Shown: in pieces, positions 1 to 8,315 of the stretch
Layout: each line of letters begins with the position of its first letter
Numbering within the stretch: the stretch's first letter is position 1
NCBI GenBank assembly: GCA_963820395.1
Contig: CAWGAE010000010.1
Location: 248,001 to 312,000, forward strand
Reading direction: 5' to 3'
Length of the DNA: 64,000 nt
Source of the DNA: DATFVJ01 sp963820395
GTDB lineage: Bacteria; Actinomycetota; Actinomycetes; Streptosporangiales; Streptosporangiaceae
The notes under the pieces: model-generated
The model's database searches: none
Told to the model about the DNA's origin: nothing
The model's input: the letters and a program-made list of their open reading frames with translations, nothing else
Position numbers and translations under genes: made by a program

Positions 1-2173
1 CGAGCGCCTGTTGCAGCTCCGCGGACGAGTAGCCGTACCTGGCGTTGAGCGGCGCTGCCATGGCTTCAAGGACCGCGAGCTCCTGCCTATCCCTGTCTCT
101 ACCTGCAGGCAGGCCGCGGACGATCGCCAGCGCCTCCTTGTGCAACCGGATCGCCTCTGCGTGGGCGAACATGCCTGCCGCCACATCGGCCGCGCGCCGG
201 TAGTAGTCCACCGCTCGCCGGGGTCGCCCGCCGCGGGCATACTGGCCCGCCAGCTGTGCGGCGACCATGTCGGTGTCGCCGACGTGGAGCAGCTCCAGGC
301 CCTGCGCGATGCGCCGGTGCAGCAGCCAGCGCTTAGGCGGGCTGACCTGCGTGTATGCCGCTTCGCGGAGCAGGTCGTGGGAGAAGTCGTAGCCTTCTCG
401 GAACTCGCGCATGATCCTTCGCCGCCACAGCTCGTCAACCGCCCCCACCACGATGTCGGGTTCCAGGTCGCTCGCCTCAGTGAGCAGATCGAGGGTAAAG
501 CTGGCTCCCACCGCCGCCGCGAGGCCGGCCACCTCCCGCGCCGCCGGACTCGCCTGCCCAAGTCGGTTGCGCAGCACGGCCGTGAGGTCACCGGCCGGTA
601 GGAGGGTGCTGCCCGGCTCGACGCTGGCGCGCACTGCCTCGATGACGTACAGCGGGAAACCGCCCGTCATCGCCTGCAGCAGGTTCCCGTCGGCCGCGCC
701 GGGAGGGCGCCCGGACATCGCCTCGGCGAGACGTGCTGTGTCAGCGGCCTCCAACGGGCTGAGGGAAAGCTCGGTCAGCAGCCCGGTGGCCCGCATCCTG
801 GCGGTCCAATCCGCGAGTGCGGGGTCGTCGTCCAGGGTGTCGTCGCGAAGTGTGCCGGCCACCAGGATCGAAGCTCCGGGGGCCAGCCCCAGGCAGAGCG
901 TGAGGAATGCCAGCGTCTCCTGATCGCACCATTGCATGTTGTCCAAGACCAGCAGCATCGGACGGCCGACGCCGATCAGCGCCCGTGCAAGGCCCTCGAA
1001 GAAGCGGTGGCGTTGCCAGGCATCCACCATTGCCCTCGAACCGCGCGCCCGTCCGCCGCGGCCCCCGGACGGCACCAGCCTGTCGACTTCGGCGCGCCAG
1101 GCCTCTTCGAGCGTCTCCGTTGCTGACTGAACTGCCGGATTTCGCAGCCAGTCAGCCACCGGCGCGAGCGCCAGCCGCCCCGATGTTCCAAAGCACTGGC
1201 TGCTTGCCACCACCGCGCCTTCCAGCCGTGCCATCTCGGCGACCTCTGCCACCAGCCGGGTCTTCCCGACCCCCGCGCCACCGCGGACCAGCGCAAGACC
1301 GGGGCGGCCCGCCGCGGCGGCCCGCCACAGGCCCTGGAGCAGCTTAAGCTCCCGAGACCGGCCCACGAGCGCTGCCGCGGCGAACCCGGAACGACCGACG
1401 GCAGGCTCGATATTCGTGGGTCCTGCCCTTGCCGTATCTACGTGGGCCATCAAGCGCTCGAACGCCTGCCGCGTCGCCGGGTCCGGGATGACGCCGAGCT
1501 CACGCTCCAGGACCGAAGCGCAGTGATGGTAAGTACTGACCGCACCGGCACGGTCGCCCAGGTCAGCCTGCAGCCGCATCAGGGTGCGATAACCGGCCTC
1601 CTCCAACGGTTGCAGCTGGATCCGGCGGCGGGCAGCATCCGCCGCTCCGGTCAGGTCACCCCTTCGCGCTCGCGTCTTGGAGAGCAGATCACACAAGTTC
1701 ACGCATTGCCGCTCGAGTTCTGACCTGGCATCGAGCAGCCAGTCGTCGTACACGCCGGGCAGAAGGTCCCCCCGGTACTGGGCGATGGCCTTAGTGGCAT
1801 GCACGACGACACCCTCGCCATCGTCGGTCGCTGCCGCCGCTAGGGCAGCCTCGCGCTCGATATCAAAGATGCGCACGTCGACGCGGCACGTCTCGCTGTC
1901 ACGCCAGCACAGATCCCTGGACGTCACGACGAGTGACGGCTCATCTTCCAGAACCTGCCGCAGGTAGTGCAGCTCGCGGCGCAGATTGGTCAGCGCCTGC
2001 GCCTCCGTCGAATCCGGCCAGAACAGTCCCGCGATCCGCTGCCGCGCCTGGGGCGACCCGGCGTGGGTGGCCAGGAAGGCGACGAGGGCAACCGCGCGCG
2101 ACGACCAGGTCCGGACGTTGCCGGTCGCGTCGTCGGTGATCGCCTGCTCCCCCAAGAGAGACACGTGCAGCAT
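1..2173 (-). CDS. SARP-type transcriptional regulator with AAA ATPase domain (3' end cut by window)
   Basis: The frame is open without a stop from the ATG at 2173 down to base 1, so at least 724 residues are present and the C-terminus lies outside the window. Order: N-terminal winged-helix DNA-binding domain (about residues 1-90), bacterial transcriptional activation domain BTAD (about 95-245), then an AAA_16-type ATPase with Walker A GGAGVGKTRLV near residue 300 and Walker B LLVLDN near 408, then a helical TPR-like region. Proteins of this build (AfsR/SARP-like large regulators) activate secondary-metabolism or stress genes in actinomycetes. No target gene can be inferred. Start chosen because BTAD-linked winged-helix proteins begin with this MLHVSLLGE-like strand. 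Confidence 0.9.
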   Translation of the reverse strand, partial: MLHVSLLGEQAITDDATGNVRTWSSRAVALVAFLATHAGSPQARQRIAGLFWPDSTEAQALTNLRRELHYLRQVLEDEPSLVVTSRDLCWRDSETCRVDVRIFDIEREAALAAAATDDGEGVVVHATKAIAQYRGDLLPGVYDDWLLDARSELERQCVNLCDLLSKTRARRGDLTGAADAARRRIQLQPLEEAGYRTLMRLQADLGDRAGAVSTYHHCASVLERELGVIPDPATRQAFERLMAHVDTARAGPTNIEPAVGRSGFAAAALVGRSRELKLLQGLWRAAAAGRPGLALVRGGAGVGKTRLVAEVAEMARLEGAVVASSQCFGTSGRLALAPVADWLRNPAVQSATETLEEAWRAEVDRLVPSGGRGGRARGSRAMVDAWQRHRFFEGLARALIGVGRPMLLVLDNMQWCDQETLAFLTLCLGLAPGASILVAGTLRDDTLDDDPALADWTARMRATGLLTELSLSPLEAADTARLAEAMSGRPPGAADGNLLQAMTGGFPLYVIEAVRASVEPGSTLLPAGDLTAVLRNRLGQASPAAREVAGLAAAVGASFTLDLLTEASDLEPDIVVGAVDELWRRRIMREFREGYDFSHDLLREAAYTQVSPPKRWLLHRRIAQGLELLHVGDTDMVAAQLAGQYARGGRPRRAVDYYRRAADVAAGMFAHAEAIRLHKEALAIVRGLPAGRDRDRQELAVLEAMAAPLNARYGYSSAELQQAL

Positions 2174-2743
2174 TCGACGCGGCCTCCTGGACTTCGCCAG
2201 CGGACCAGCCTGGTAGCTGAGCGGAAATCCAGGTCTGGCGGAAGGTGAACGGCGAGCTATCTGGCCTGGGAGCCGTCTTCGATGACACCCCGGCCCTCCA
2301 TAGGAGCAGGACAACGCCGTCATATGCACGCGCGCTGCTGAAGGTGTGTAGAGCGTGTGAAGATTCGCAGCGGGTTACGCCCTGATCGTTGGCACCGAGA
2401 CCTCGTCAGCGCCAGGGAAGCTACCAGCGTACAAGCCCCGCCCTGGCATCTACCGGCACCTGCTAGCCAGGATGCAGACCAAGCCCTCGGCGGCGGGCCG
2501 GCAGTCTTCCGATCCGTTCGATATCGGCGGAGTCGTCGCGGTGAGGCTTCGCACTGCATGGTGCGTGCGGCAGGCGTCCGTGCTCCTCGACTCGACCCGT
2601 GGGGCCACTTCCCGATCACGTGCGTAGCATCGCGAGCAACGCCCGAACCATCCTCATGCCGAACGGCTGCCGGGTGGCGGCTGCCGTGCCGTCGGCTGAT
2701 CCCTGCGGGGGCTTTGGGCTCCGAGCTCGTACGGCCGTTTACC
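2174..2743. other. intergenic, no supported gene
   Basis: 570 bases between the regulator start and the sulfurtransferase stop. It must hold the regulator promoter. The open frames here have no recognisable family and atypical composition. No terminator or repeat stands out. Confidence 0.5.
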
Positions 2744-3625
2744 TCAACCCGGCGCGCCGCCCACGGCGACTGGGCGCGCCGGATCGGTGACCCATTCCGA
2801 CCAGGAACCGACGTACAGGGCCGCAGGAAAGCCGGCCAGCGTGAGCGCGAGCACTTCCTGGGCGGCGGTCACCCCGGAGCCGCAGTACGCGCCCGTCAGG
2901 GTGTCCCGGCTCGCACCGAGTGACGCGAACCGCGACCGCAGGTCCGCCGGGCTGGTGAAGCAACCGTCCCCGTCCGTGTTCGCACTGGCTGGCGCGCTCA
3001 CCGCGCCCGGGATGTGCCCGGCTACCGGATCCACCGGTTCCACCTCACCGCAGTACCGCTCCGCCGCCCGCGCGTCGAGCAGCACACCATGACGGGCGAG
3101 CCGGGCCGACTCATCCGCGTCAAGGACAGCCATGCCGCCGGGCCCCGCGGTGAAATCCCCCGCGGCAGCCGTCGCGGTCGCGGTGCCTGCCGCGCGGCCG
3201 GGTTCACCACGCTCGACCGGCAGGCCTGCGGTGGTCCACGCCAGGTAGCCGCCGTCAAGCACCTGTACCGCCTGGTGCCCGAAGTACCGCAGGGTCCACC
3301 ACGCACGGGCCGCCGCGACCGAGTCGGCGTCGTCGTACACGACGACCGGCCGGCCGGCGCTCACCCCGGCGCGCCGCATGACGGTCTGGAAGCCAGCCGC
3401 CGATGGCAGCGGATGCCGCCCACCGGATCCCGGCTGGCCGCACAATTCTGTTGCGAGGTCGAGGAAGACCGCGCCCGGCAGATGCCCCGCGCGGTAGCTG
3501 TCCGCGCCCGGCGGGCCGCCGAGCCGCCAGCGGACATCGAGCACGACCGGCGGCGCGGGTGCCGCGAGCGCGCGAGCCAGCGCCGGCACGTCAACCAGCG
3601 GCTGCGGGGTGCTGCTCACGTCCAC
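2744..3625 (-). CDS. sseA: thiosulfate/3-mercaptopyruvate sulfurtransferase (tandem rhodanese)
   Basis: 293 residues with two rhodanese domains, the normal length for the family. The first domain is the inactive scaffold; the second carries the active-site cysteine (C248) in YCGSGVTA, the loop that takes sulfane sulfur and passes it to cyanide or thiols. The DARAAERYCGEVEPVDPV stretch with GHIPGA is the usual C-terminal-domain signature. The start is GTG at 3625, with a second GTG two codons downstream. It follows the phosphodiesterase stop by 23 bases on the same strand, so the two are probably co-transcribed. Cytoplasmic; substrate preference cannot be told from sequence. Confidence 0.93.
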   Translation of the reverse strand: MDVSSTPQPLVDVPALARALAAPAPPVVLDVRWRLGGPPGADSYRAGHLPGAVFLDLATELCGQPGSGGRHPLPSAAGFQTVMRRAGVSAGRPVVVYDDADSVAAARAWWTLRYFGHQAVQVLDGGYLAWTTAGLPVERGEPGRAAGTATATAAAGDFTAGPGGMAVLDADESARLARHGVLLDARAAERYCGEVEPVDPVAGHIPGAVSAPASANTDGDGCFTSPADLRSRFASLGASRDTLTGAYCGSGVTAAQEVLALTLAGFPAALYVGSWSEWVTDPARPVAVGGAPG

Positions 3626-3648
3626 GGGCTGATCAGCTCCGGCACCGG

Positions 3649-4791
3649 TCAGACGGTGCTGAGCGTGAGCAGTGGGATGAGCTGCTCATCCTGCGTCAGC
3701 GAGCCGTGCATGCCGACGAGCGAGGACTCAAGCGGTTCAGCCTTTGTCGCCACGACCGCCGTCGGGCCATAGGGAGCCGCGACCACGTCCCCGATGCGCG
3801 GCTCAAACTTGGCCGCTACCTCACCAAACCAGCCCTGAGTGATCGCCTCCGCCCTGGATAGCACGCACACCCGGTCGCCGAGCAGCTCACGCCAGGTGGC
3901 AAGGACGTCGCCGGCCGCGCCTGGCTCGGCGTAGACATGCCGCGCCCGTGGCTCGCCGCCAAGCAGCGCCACACCTTCCCGCAGAGCGGGGACGGCATCC
4001 ACATCCACGCGGTCGTCCGAACCGACGTCCACCATGCCGTGGTCAGCTGTCACATGAAGCACCGAACCCTCGGGCAGGCCTGTCGCCAGTTGCTCGGCGA
4101 GTTTGTCGACGTGGGCGAGCTGGTAGCGCCATGCGTCGGACGCGATCCCGAATGCGTGCCCCGTGGCGTCAAGGTGGCCGTGATAGACCACTGCCAGGCT
4201 ACGGTCGCCGGCGCCCGAGCGCAGCGCTTCCTGCGTCCTTGCCGCGAGCTCGCCGAGGCTGTTCGCGCCACGGTAGTCAACGCCGCGGGCGAAGGCGGTG
4301 GTGAGGCCGCTGCCGCGAAACGCGGACGCGGCCACGTAGCTTGCGTGCACCTTGGCGGCAGCGGCACGCTGGAAGATTGTCGGTACGGGCTGCCAGACGA
4401 CCGGATCGACGTCAGGGTCCCAGCGCAGGAGGTTGAGCAGCTTGCCCTCACCCGGCCTGGCCACCTGGTAACCGAGCATGCCGTGCTCGCCGGGCGGCCG
4501 GCCAGTGCCAAGCGAGGTCAGGCTCGTCACCGTGGTCGAGGGGAAGCCTGCCGAGATCGGCCCACCCGCCGCGGCAAGCTCGGAAAGGAACGGCGCCGCC
4601 GCTTGGTGCTCACGGAGCAGTTCCCAGCCGAGGCCGTCCACGACGAGCAGGCACACCCGGTCAGCGGGCGGCAGGCCGAGCACGTCAGGTTCGCCGGGTA
4701 CGCGCAGCGAAGTGAGCAGTGAACACGCCAGATCAGGCAGCGTGCCTCTGCCATACGGCGGCGGGTTGAGCACCCTCGGCTCGTGCGTCAT
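3649..4791 (-). CDS. alkaline-phosphatase-superfamily nucleotide pyrophosphatase/phosphodiesterase
   Basis: 380 residues of the type I phosphodiesterase / alkaline phosphatase superfamily. Visible metal-site elements are the N-terminal LLVVDGLGW aspartate, the nucleophile threonine in GFPSTTVTSLTSLGTG, and the late histidine/aspartate sites in VYHGHLDATGHAFG and HVTADHGMVDVG. The start at 4791 has GGAGGA ten bases upstream; a longer open frame reaches 4956 but has low-complexity sequence and no better start. It sits between the DUF5998 gene and sseA, a run found in many actinomycetes. Substrate unknown; probably a phosphodiester or pyrophosphate. Confidence 0.9.
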   Translation of the reverse strand: MTHEPRVLNPPPYGRGTLPDLACSLLTSLRVPGEPDVLGLPPADRVCLLVVDGLGWELLREHQAAAPFLSELAAAGGPISAGFPSTTVTSLTSLGTGRPPGEHGMLGYQVARPGEGKLLNLLRWDPDVDPVVWQPVPTIFQRAAAAKVHASYVAASAFRGSGLTTAFARGVDYRGANSLGELAARTQEALRSGAGDRSLAVVYHGHLDATGHAFGIASDAWRYQLAHVDKLAEQLATGLPEGSVLHVTADHGMVDVGSDDRVDVDAVPALREGVALLGGEPRARHVYAEPGAAGDVLATWRELLGDRVCVLSRAEAITQGWFGEVAAKFEPRIGDVVAAPYGPTAVVATKAEPLESSLVGMHGSLTQDEQLIPLLTLSTV

Positions 4792-4955
4792 GCGGGGGCA
4801 GTCCTCCGGGTGGCGTCGGCCATCAGCCTGATTGTCGTGCCACTGCGGTGTGGCCTGGGCAAAGCGGGTGGTCGAAAGCGCCGGGTTGCTGAGCGGTACC
4901 GGTCCACGACCGCAAGGAGCGGTCAGACGCTTAACAGCGCCGCGAGCCGGACCCA

Positions 4956-5555
4956 TCAGGCCCCGAGCCGCGCGGTGGCCGAAGAAAGCGCCTCCGCGAA
5001 CGCGAGCACCTGCGTGACACCCTCCGCGCCGTCCGCGGCCTCGCTGACCCGGAGAGTCAGGTCATCCGTCGTGATCGTGCCAGTATAGCCGTGGTCGGCG
5101 TCGCAGCTCTCGTCGCCGCAATGCGCTGGCTCGAGTTCCACGTGCGACAGCACGTTCCAGCCGATGGCAAGCATCACCTCGGTTGGTGTGGTCACGCCGC
5201 TTATGTAGGACGCCGGATCCGCGACCACACGGGTGATCGCGACGGACTGGATCCTTGAGAACCGCACGGCCTCTGTACTCGTCTCGGCGCTCGGCGCCTC
5301 GTCCTCCTCCGCGGGATGCTCGTCGGTGTGGCTGTAGATCAGCCTGCTCGGCGTGAGCACGAGCACCGTGATGTGGCGGCGTACCTCCATCGCCGGGTCG
5401 AATATGGCGTCGTGGTGTACGACGTAGGCCATGACCTGCTCGGAACCAAGCGCGGACGCGACCGCGTCGGTGACCAGCCCGGGGTAGTAGCCGGTGCGCT
5501 CGATCGCCGCACGCAGGTCATCGGCCGCAGCTCGGGTATCCCTCATACCTTCCAT
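4956..5555 (-). CDS. DUF5998 family protein
   Basis: 199 residues matching the actinobacterial DUF5998 family: an N-terminal helix with RTGYYPGLV, then YVVHHDAIFDPAMEVRRH and LVLTPSRLIYSH typical of the fold, and a C-terminal ELEPAHCGDESCDADHGY segment. No catalytic motif is known for the family. A second ATG lies three codons downstream (5546) just after GGAAGG and could be the real start. First gene of the minus-strand group; 164 bases separate it from the phosphodiesterase, so it may have its own transcript. Confidence 0.85.
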   Translation of the reverse strand: MEGMRDTRAAADDLRAAIERTGYYPGLVTDAVASALGSEQVMAYVVHHDAIFDPAMEVRRHITVLVLTPSRLIYSHTDEHPAEEDEAPSAETSTEAVRFSRIQSVAITRVVADPASYISGVTTPTEVMLAIGWNVLSHVELEPAHCGDESCDADHGYTGTITTDDLTLRVSEAADGAEGVTQVLAFAEALSSATARLGA

Positions 5556-5674
5556 CCTGCACCGTCAGCGGGCCAGGTTTCACCTGCGCGGCAGGTATGA
5601 GATCATTACGTTGCGGCGGCAACCGTAGCAGCGCCGGATGCGGTGCGGGCGGTGCTGCGTGCGTGCGTAGCATC

Positions 5675-5688
5675 TAAGCTGGTCGGCC
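5675..5688 (+). promoter_or_regulatory. -10 hexamer and start spacing, cobS (leaderless)
   Basis: TAAGCT (5675-5680) lies 8 bases before the ATG and there is no Shine-Dalgarno sequence between, which fits a leaderless transcript starting at or near the ATG. No clear -35. Confidence 0.5.
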
Positions 5689-6501
5689 ATGGTATGGGAC
5701 GGGCCCAGGCTCGCGGTCAGCCTGCTGTCGGTGCTCCCTTCGTGGGGCAGCATGGACAGCAGGGTCAGCAGGGAAACGGCCGCGGCGGCTATGGCATGGG
5801 CTCCCGCCGTCGGCCTGACCCTTGGCGCGGCCGCTGCCGCTGTGCTCCTCGGCGCAGATCGCCTGCTGCGCGCGGGGCCGCTCCTCAGCTCCGTGCTCGC
5901 CGTCTCGACGCTCGCGCTGCTGACCCGCGGGCTGCACCTGGACGGCCTGGCCGACTTCGCTGATGGCCTTGGCGGCGGCAAGACCGCGACCCAGGCGCTC
6001 GACATCATGCAACGCTCCGATATCGGGCCGTTCGGCGTCGCAACGCTAGTGCTCACGCTTCTCGTTCAGGTCGCCGCGCTCGCCCAGGCACAGGCTCGCG
6101 GAGCGGCGGGCACCGTCGGCAACACAGCCTCCGCCGGTCATGGCGCCGCGGCGCTCGTGACCGCGACGGTGGCCGGCCGCCTGGCGATCACCTGGGCGTG
6201 CCGCCGCGGCGTCCCCGCCGCCAGGCCACACGGGCTTGGCGCGCTCGTCGCGGGCACCCTGCCAGCGGCGGTGCCCGCCGTGCTGACGGCCATAGTGCTC
6301 GGCCTTGCCGCGCTCTGCGGCCGGCTCCTCGCCGCGCCGTCGGGCGATTGGCTGCTGCCCGTCGGAATCGCCGCTGGGCTGGCCATCTCGCTCGTGCTGA
6401 CCGGTCACGCCGTGCGAAGGCTCGGCGGAATCACCGGTGATGTGCTCGGCGCGCTCACCGAGATAGCCACGGCCGTTTGCCTGATCGTGACGGCGGCGTG
6501 A
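5689..6501 (+). CDS. cobS: adenosylcobinamide-GDP ribazoletransferase (cobalamin synthase)
   Basis: 270 residues, an integral membrane protein with about six hydrophobic helices. The family signature HLDGLADFADGLGGG (near residue 83) binds Mg2+, and QRSDIGPFGVATLV follows as usual. It joins alpha-ribazole to adenosylcobinamide-GDP in the last steps of adenosylcobalamin synthesis at the membrane. The following gene is not a cobalamin gene, so the rest of the pathway is elsewhere. No cobalamin riboswitch is visible upstream. Its last codons form the start of a tandem DNA duplication (see 6488-6719). Confidence 0.93.
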   Translation: MVWDGPRLAVSLLSVLPSWGSMDSRVSRETAAAAMAWAPAVGLTLGAAAAAVLLGADRLLRAGPLLSSVLAVSTLALLTRGLHLDGLADFADGLGGGKTATQALDIMQRSDIGPFGVATLVLTLLVQVAALAQAQARGAAGTVGNTASAGHGAAALVTATVAGRLAITWACRRGVPAARPHGLGALVAGTLPAAVPAVLTAIVLGLAALCGRLLAAPSGDWLLPVGIAAGLAISLVLTGHAVRRLGGITGDVLGALTEIATAVCLIVTAA

Positions 6502-6719
6502 CCACGCCCGGCCGCCGCGGCGTATTGCCGGTCACCATGGTCAGGCCACCACGGACCGATGCGGGATACCCCATCCCGGCCCGCGCGAGCCCTCCAAGGG
6601 GCATGACGGCGGCGTGACCACGCCCGGGCGCCGCGGCGTATTGTCGGTCACCATGGTCAGGCCACCACGGACCGATGCGGGATACTTCACCCGGCCCGCG
6701 CGAGTCCTGGCAGGGGCGA
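6488..6719 (+). repeat. two tandem copies of a 116-bp unit overlapping the end of cobS
   Basis: Copy 1 (6488-6603) contains the last codons and TGA of cobS; copy 2 (6604-6719) repeats the same ACGGCGGCGTGACC tail and about 90 further bases with scattered differences, mainly in the last 30. It looks like a segmental duplication with subsequent drift. Confidence 0.85.
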
Positions 6720-6732
6720 TCAGGGGCGCCTG

Positions 6733-7911
6733 ATGCTGCTGCCTCCGGAGATCACGACACCTGTGCTCCTCGTGGACCAGGCGCGACTTGAACGCAACCT
6801 GCGGGACATGGCCGACTCAGCAGCCGGGCGAGGGATGCGCCTGCGGCCGCACGCGAAGACCCACAAAACGGCACAAATCGGACGTCTCCAGCTCGGCCTG
6901 GGCGCGGTGGGCCTTACTGTGGCGACAATCGGCGAGGCCGAAAAATTCGCCGCTGCCGGCGTGGCCGATCTTTTCATCGCCTATCCGGTTTGGCCCTCAC
7001 CCGCGCGGGTGAGCCGCATCGAGGTACTGGCAGAGCGGGTGCGGCTCCGTCTGGCGGTGGAGTCGACCGAAGCGGCCGCAGGGCTGGCCAGGCTTTCCCG
7101 TCTCACTAGGCCACCCGAGATCCTCATCGAGATCGACAGCGGGCACCACCGGACCGGAGTAACGGCGGGCCAGGCCGGCGAGGTGGCACTCAGCATCGCA
7201 CGGGCCGGCCTACCGCTCGCGGGAGTCTTCACGTTCCCCGGCCACGGCTATACACCCGGCGGGCGTGAGCAGGCCGCGGCGGAGGAGGCGGCGGCACTTG
7301 CCGAGGCATCCGAGGTACTGCTGGCGGCCGGCGTTGAGCCTACGCGCGCTGGCGGCGCAGAGCGGGATCGCGGGGCTGACGCCGCAGAGCCTGACGAGGG
7401 CACAGAGCCTGCCGGCGGGGCTGGCGGCCGGGGTCCAGGCTATGAGCGCAGCGGCGGATCTACGCCGACCGCGACGGTGCGAGCCCACCCGCCGCCGACC
7501 GAGATACGACCCGGCGTCTACGTCTTCAACGACGCACAGCAACTTGAACTGGGTGTCTGCGGCAGGGAGCAGATCGCGCTCGCCGCCGCGGCTACCGTGG
7601 TGAGCCGGCACAACCCCGGCCGATTCGTTCTCGACTCGGGCAGCAAGGTGCTCGGTGCGGACCGCCAGCCGTGGAGCACTGGATTCGGACGCTTGCTGAA
7701 CTGGCCAGACGCCCGGATCGTGGCCGTCTCTGAGCACCATGCGACGGTCGTATTGCCGCCGGGCTCCGCGGGACCCGAGCTCGGCGAGGCCCTCGCCGTC
7801 ATCCCGAACCACGTCTGCACTGCGGTCAACCTCGCCGATGAGCTGCTCATCATGCGCGACGGCCGCGTGGTTGACGCCTGGACGGTGATGGCGCGCGGCG
7901 TCAATTCCTGA
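6733..7911 (+). CDS. D-threonine aldolase-like PLP enzyme (alanine racemase N-terminal fold)
   Basis: 392 residues. The N-terminal TIM barrel carries the PLP lysine in RPHAKTHKT (about residue 42). The C-terminal D-serine-dehydratase-like domain has the metal-binding histidine and cysteine in IPNHVCTAVNL near residue 358. SGGSTPTA is the phosphate-binding loop. Members cleave D-threonine or deaminate D-serine and related beta-hydroxy amino acids. About 37 residues of low-complexity Ala/Gly/Glu sequence (about 205-242) are inserted just before SGGSTPTA. Start ATG with GGGGCG upstream. Substrate cannot be assigned. Confidence 0.85.
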   Translation: MLLPPEITTPVLLVDQARLERNLRDMADSAAGRGMRLRPHAKTHKTAQIGRLQLGLGAVGLTVATIGEAEKFAAAGVADLFIAYPVWPSPARVSRIEVLAERVRLRLAVESTEAAAGLARLSRLTRPPEILIEIDSGHHRTGVTAGQAGEVALSIARAGLPLAGVFTFPGHGYTPGGREQAAAEEAAALAEASEVLLAAGVEPTRAGGAERDRGADAAEPDEGTEPAGGAGGRGPGYERSGGSTPTATVRAHPPPTEIRPGVYVFNDAQQLELGVCGREQIALAAAATVVSRHNPGRFVLDSGSKVLGADRQPWSTGFGRLLNWPDARIVAVSEHHATVVLPPGSAGPELGEALAVIPNHVCTAVNLADELLIMRDGRVVDAWTVMARGVNS

Positions 7912-8302
7912 GGGGTAAGGTCTCGACGTCTCGCCGCACCGCCAACCGTGCCGGAGCGGAAGCCGAGCGGGATCTCGTCGGCCGCAAGGACAACTATCAC
8001 CACGTAACAACGACCGGACCCACGGCAATCACATCAGCTACATCAGCCCGGGCACGGCTACGCGCCAGCCAAACGGTCACGCGGTTAGCCAGGGTTGCGC
8101 GGCCAGCGGACGGTCACGCGGCCAGCCAGACGGCCCCGCCGTCGGCGAAAGAGATCGAGAACCGGCGACTACGCCCCGTGGCTTGGGGCCTGTCCGCCGA
8201 GGCTGTGCACCCGGGCATGGCCGGCCCCGGCTTGGGCCGTGCCCGGGCAGGCGCTGGTCTGCGGCGGTTGCTGCCGTGCGCCGCGCATCTGGCGCAGGGC
8301 AC
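7912..8302. other. intergenic with degenerate short repeats
   Basis: About 390 bases. Around 8060-8140 a motif ACGGTCACGCGG recurs with GCCAGCC between copies, a degenerate tandem repeat. No coding region supported. Confidence 0.5.
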
Positions 8303-8315
8303 TAACATCGGCAAG
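8303..8315 (+). promoter_or_regulatory. -10 hexamer, pepA (leaderless)
   Basis: TAACAT (8303-8308), then exactly 7 bases, then GTG at 8316. This places the transcript start on or beside the GTG and argues against the ATG two codons downstream. Confidence 0.55.

Noticed and set aside
3014..3772. 252-codon plus-strand open frame
   Set aside because: It lies antisense to sseA and the phosphodiesterase, both with clear family motifs; residue composition is that of a GC-rich shadow frame.
5556..5688. cobalamin riboswitch before cobS
   Set aside because: The gap is only about 130 bases, no B12-box sequence is visible and a -10 box is directly at the ATG.
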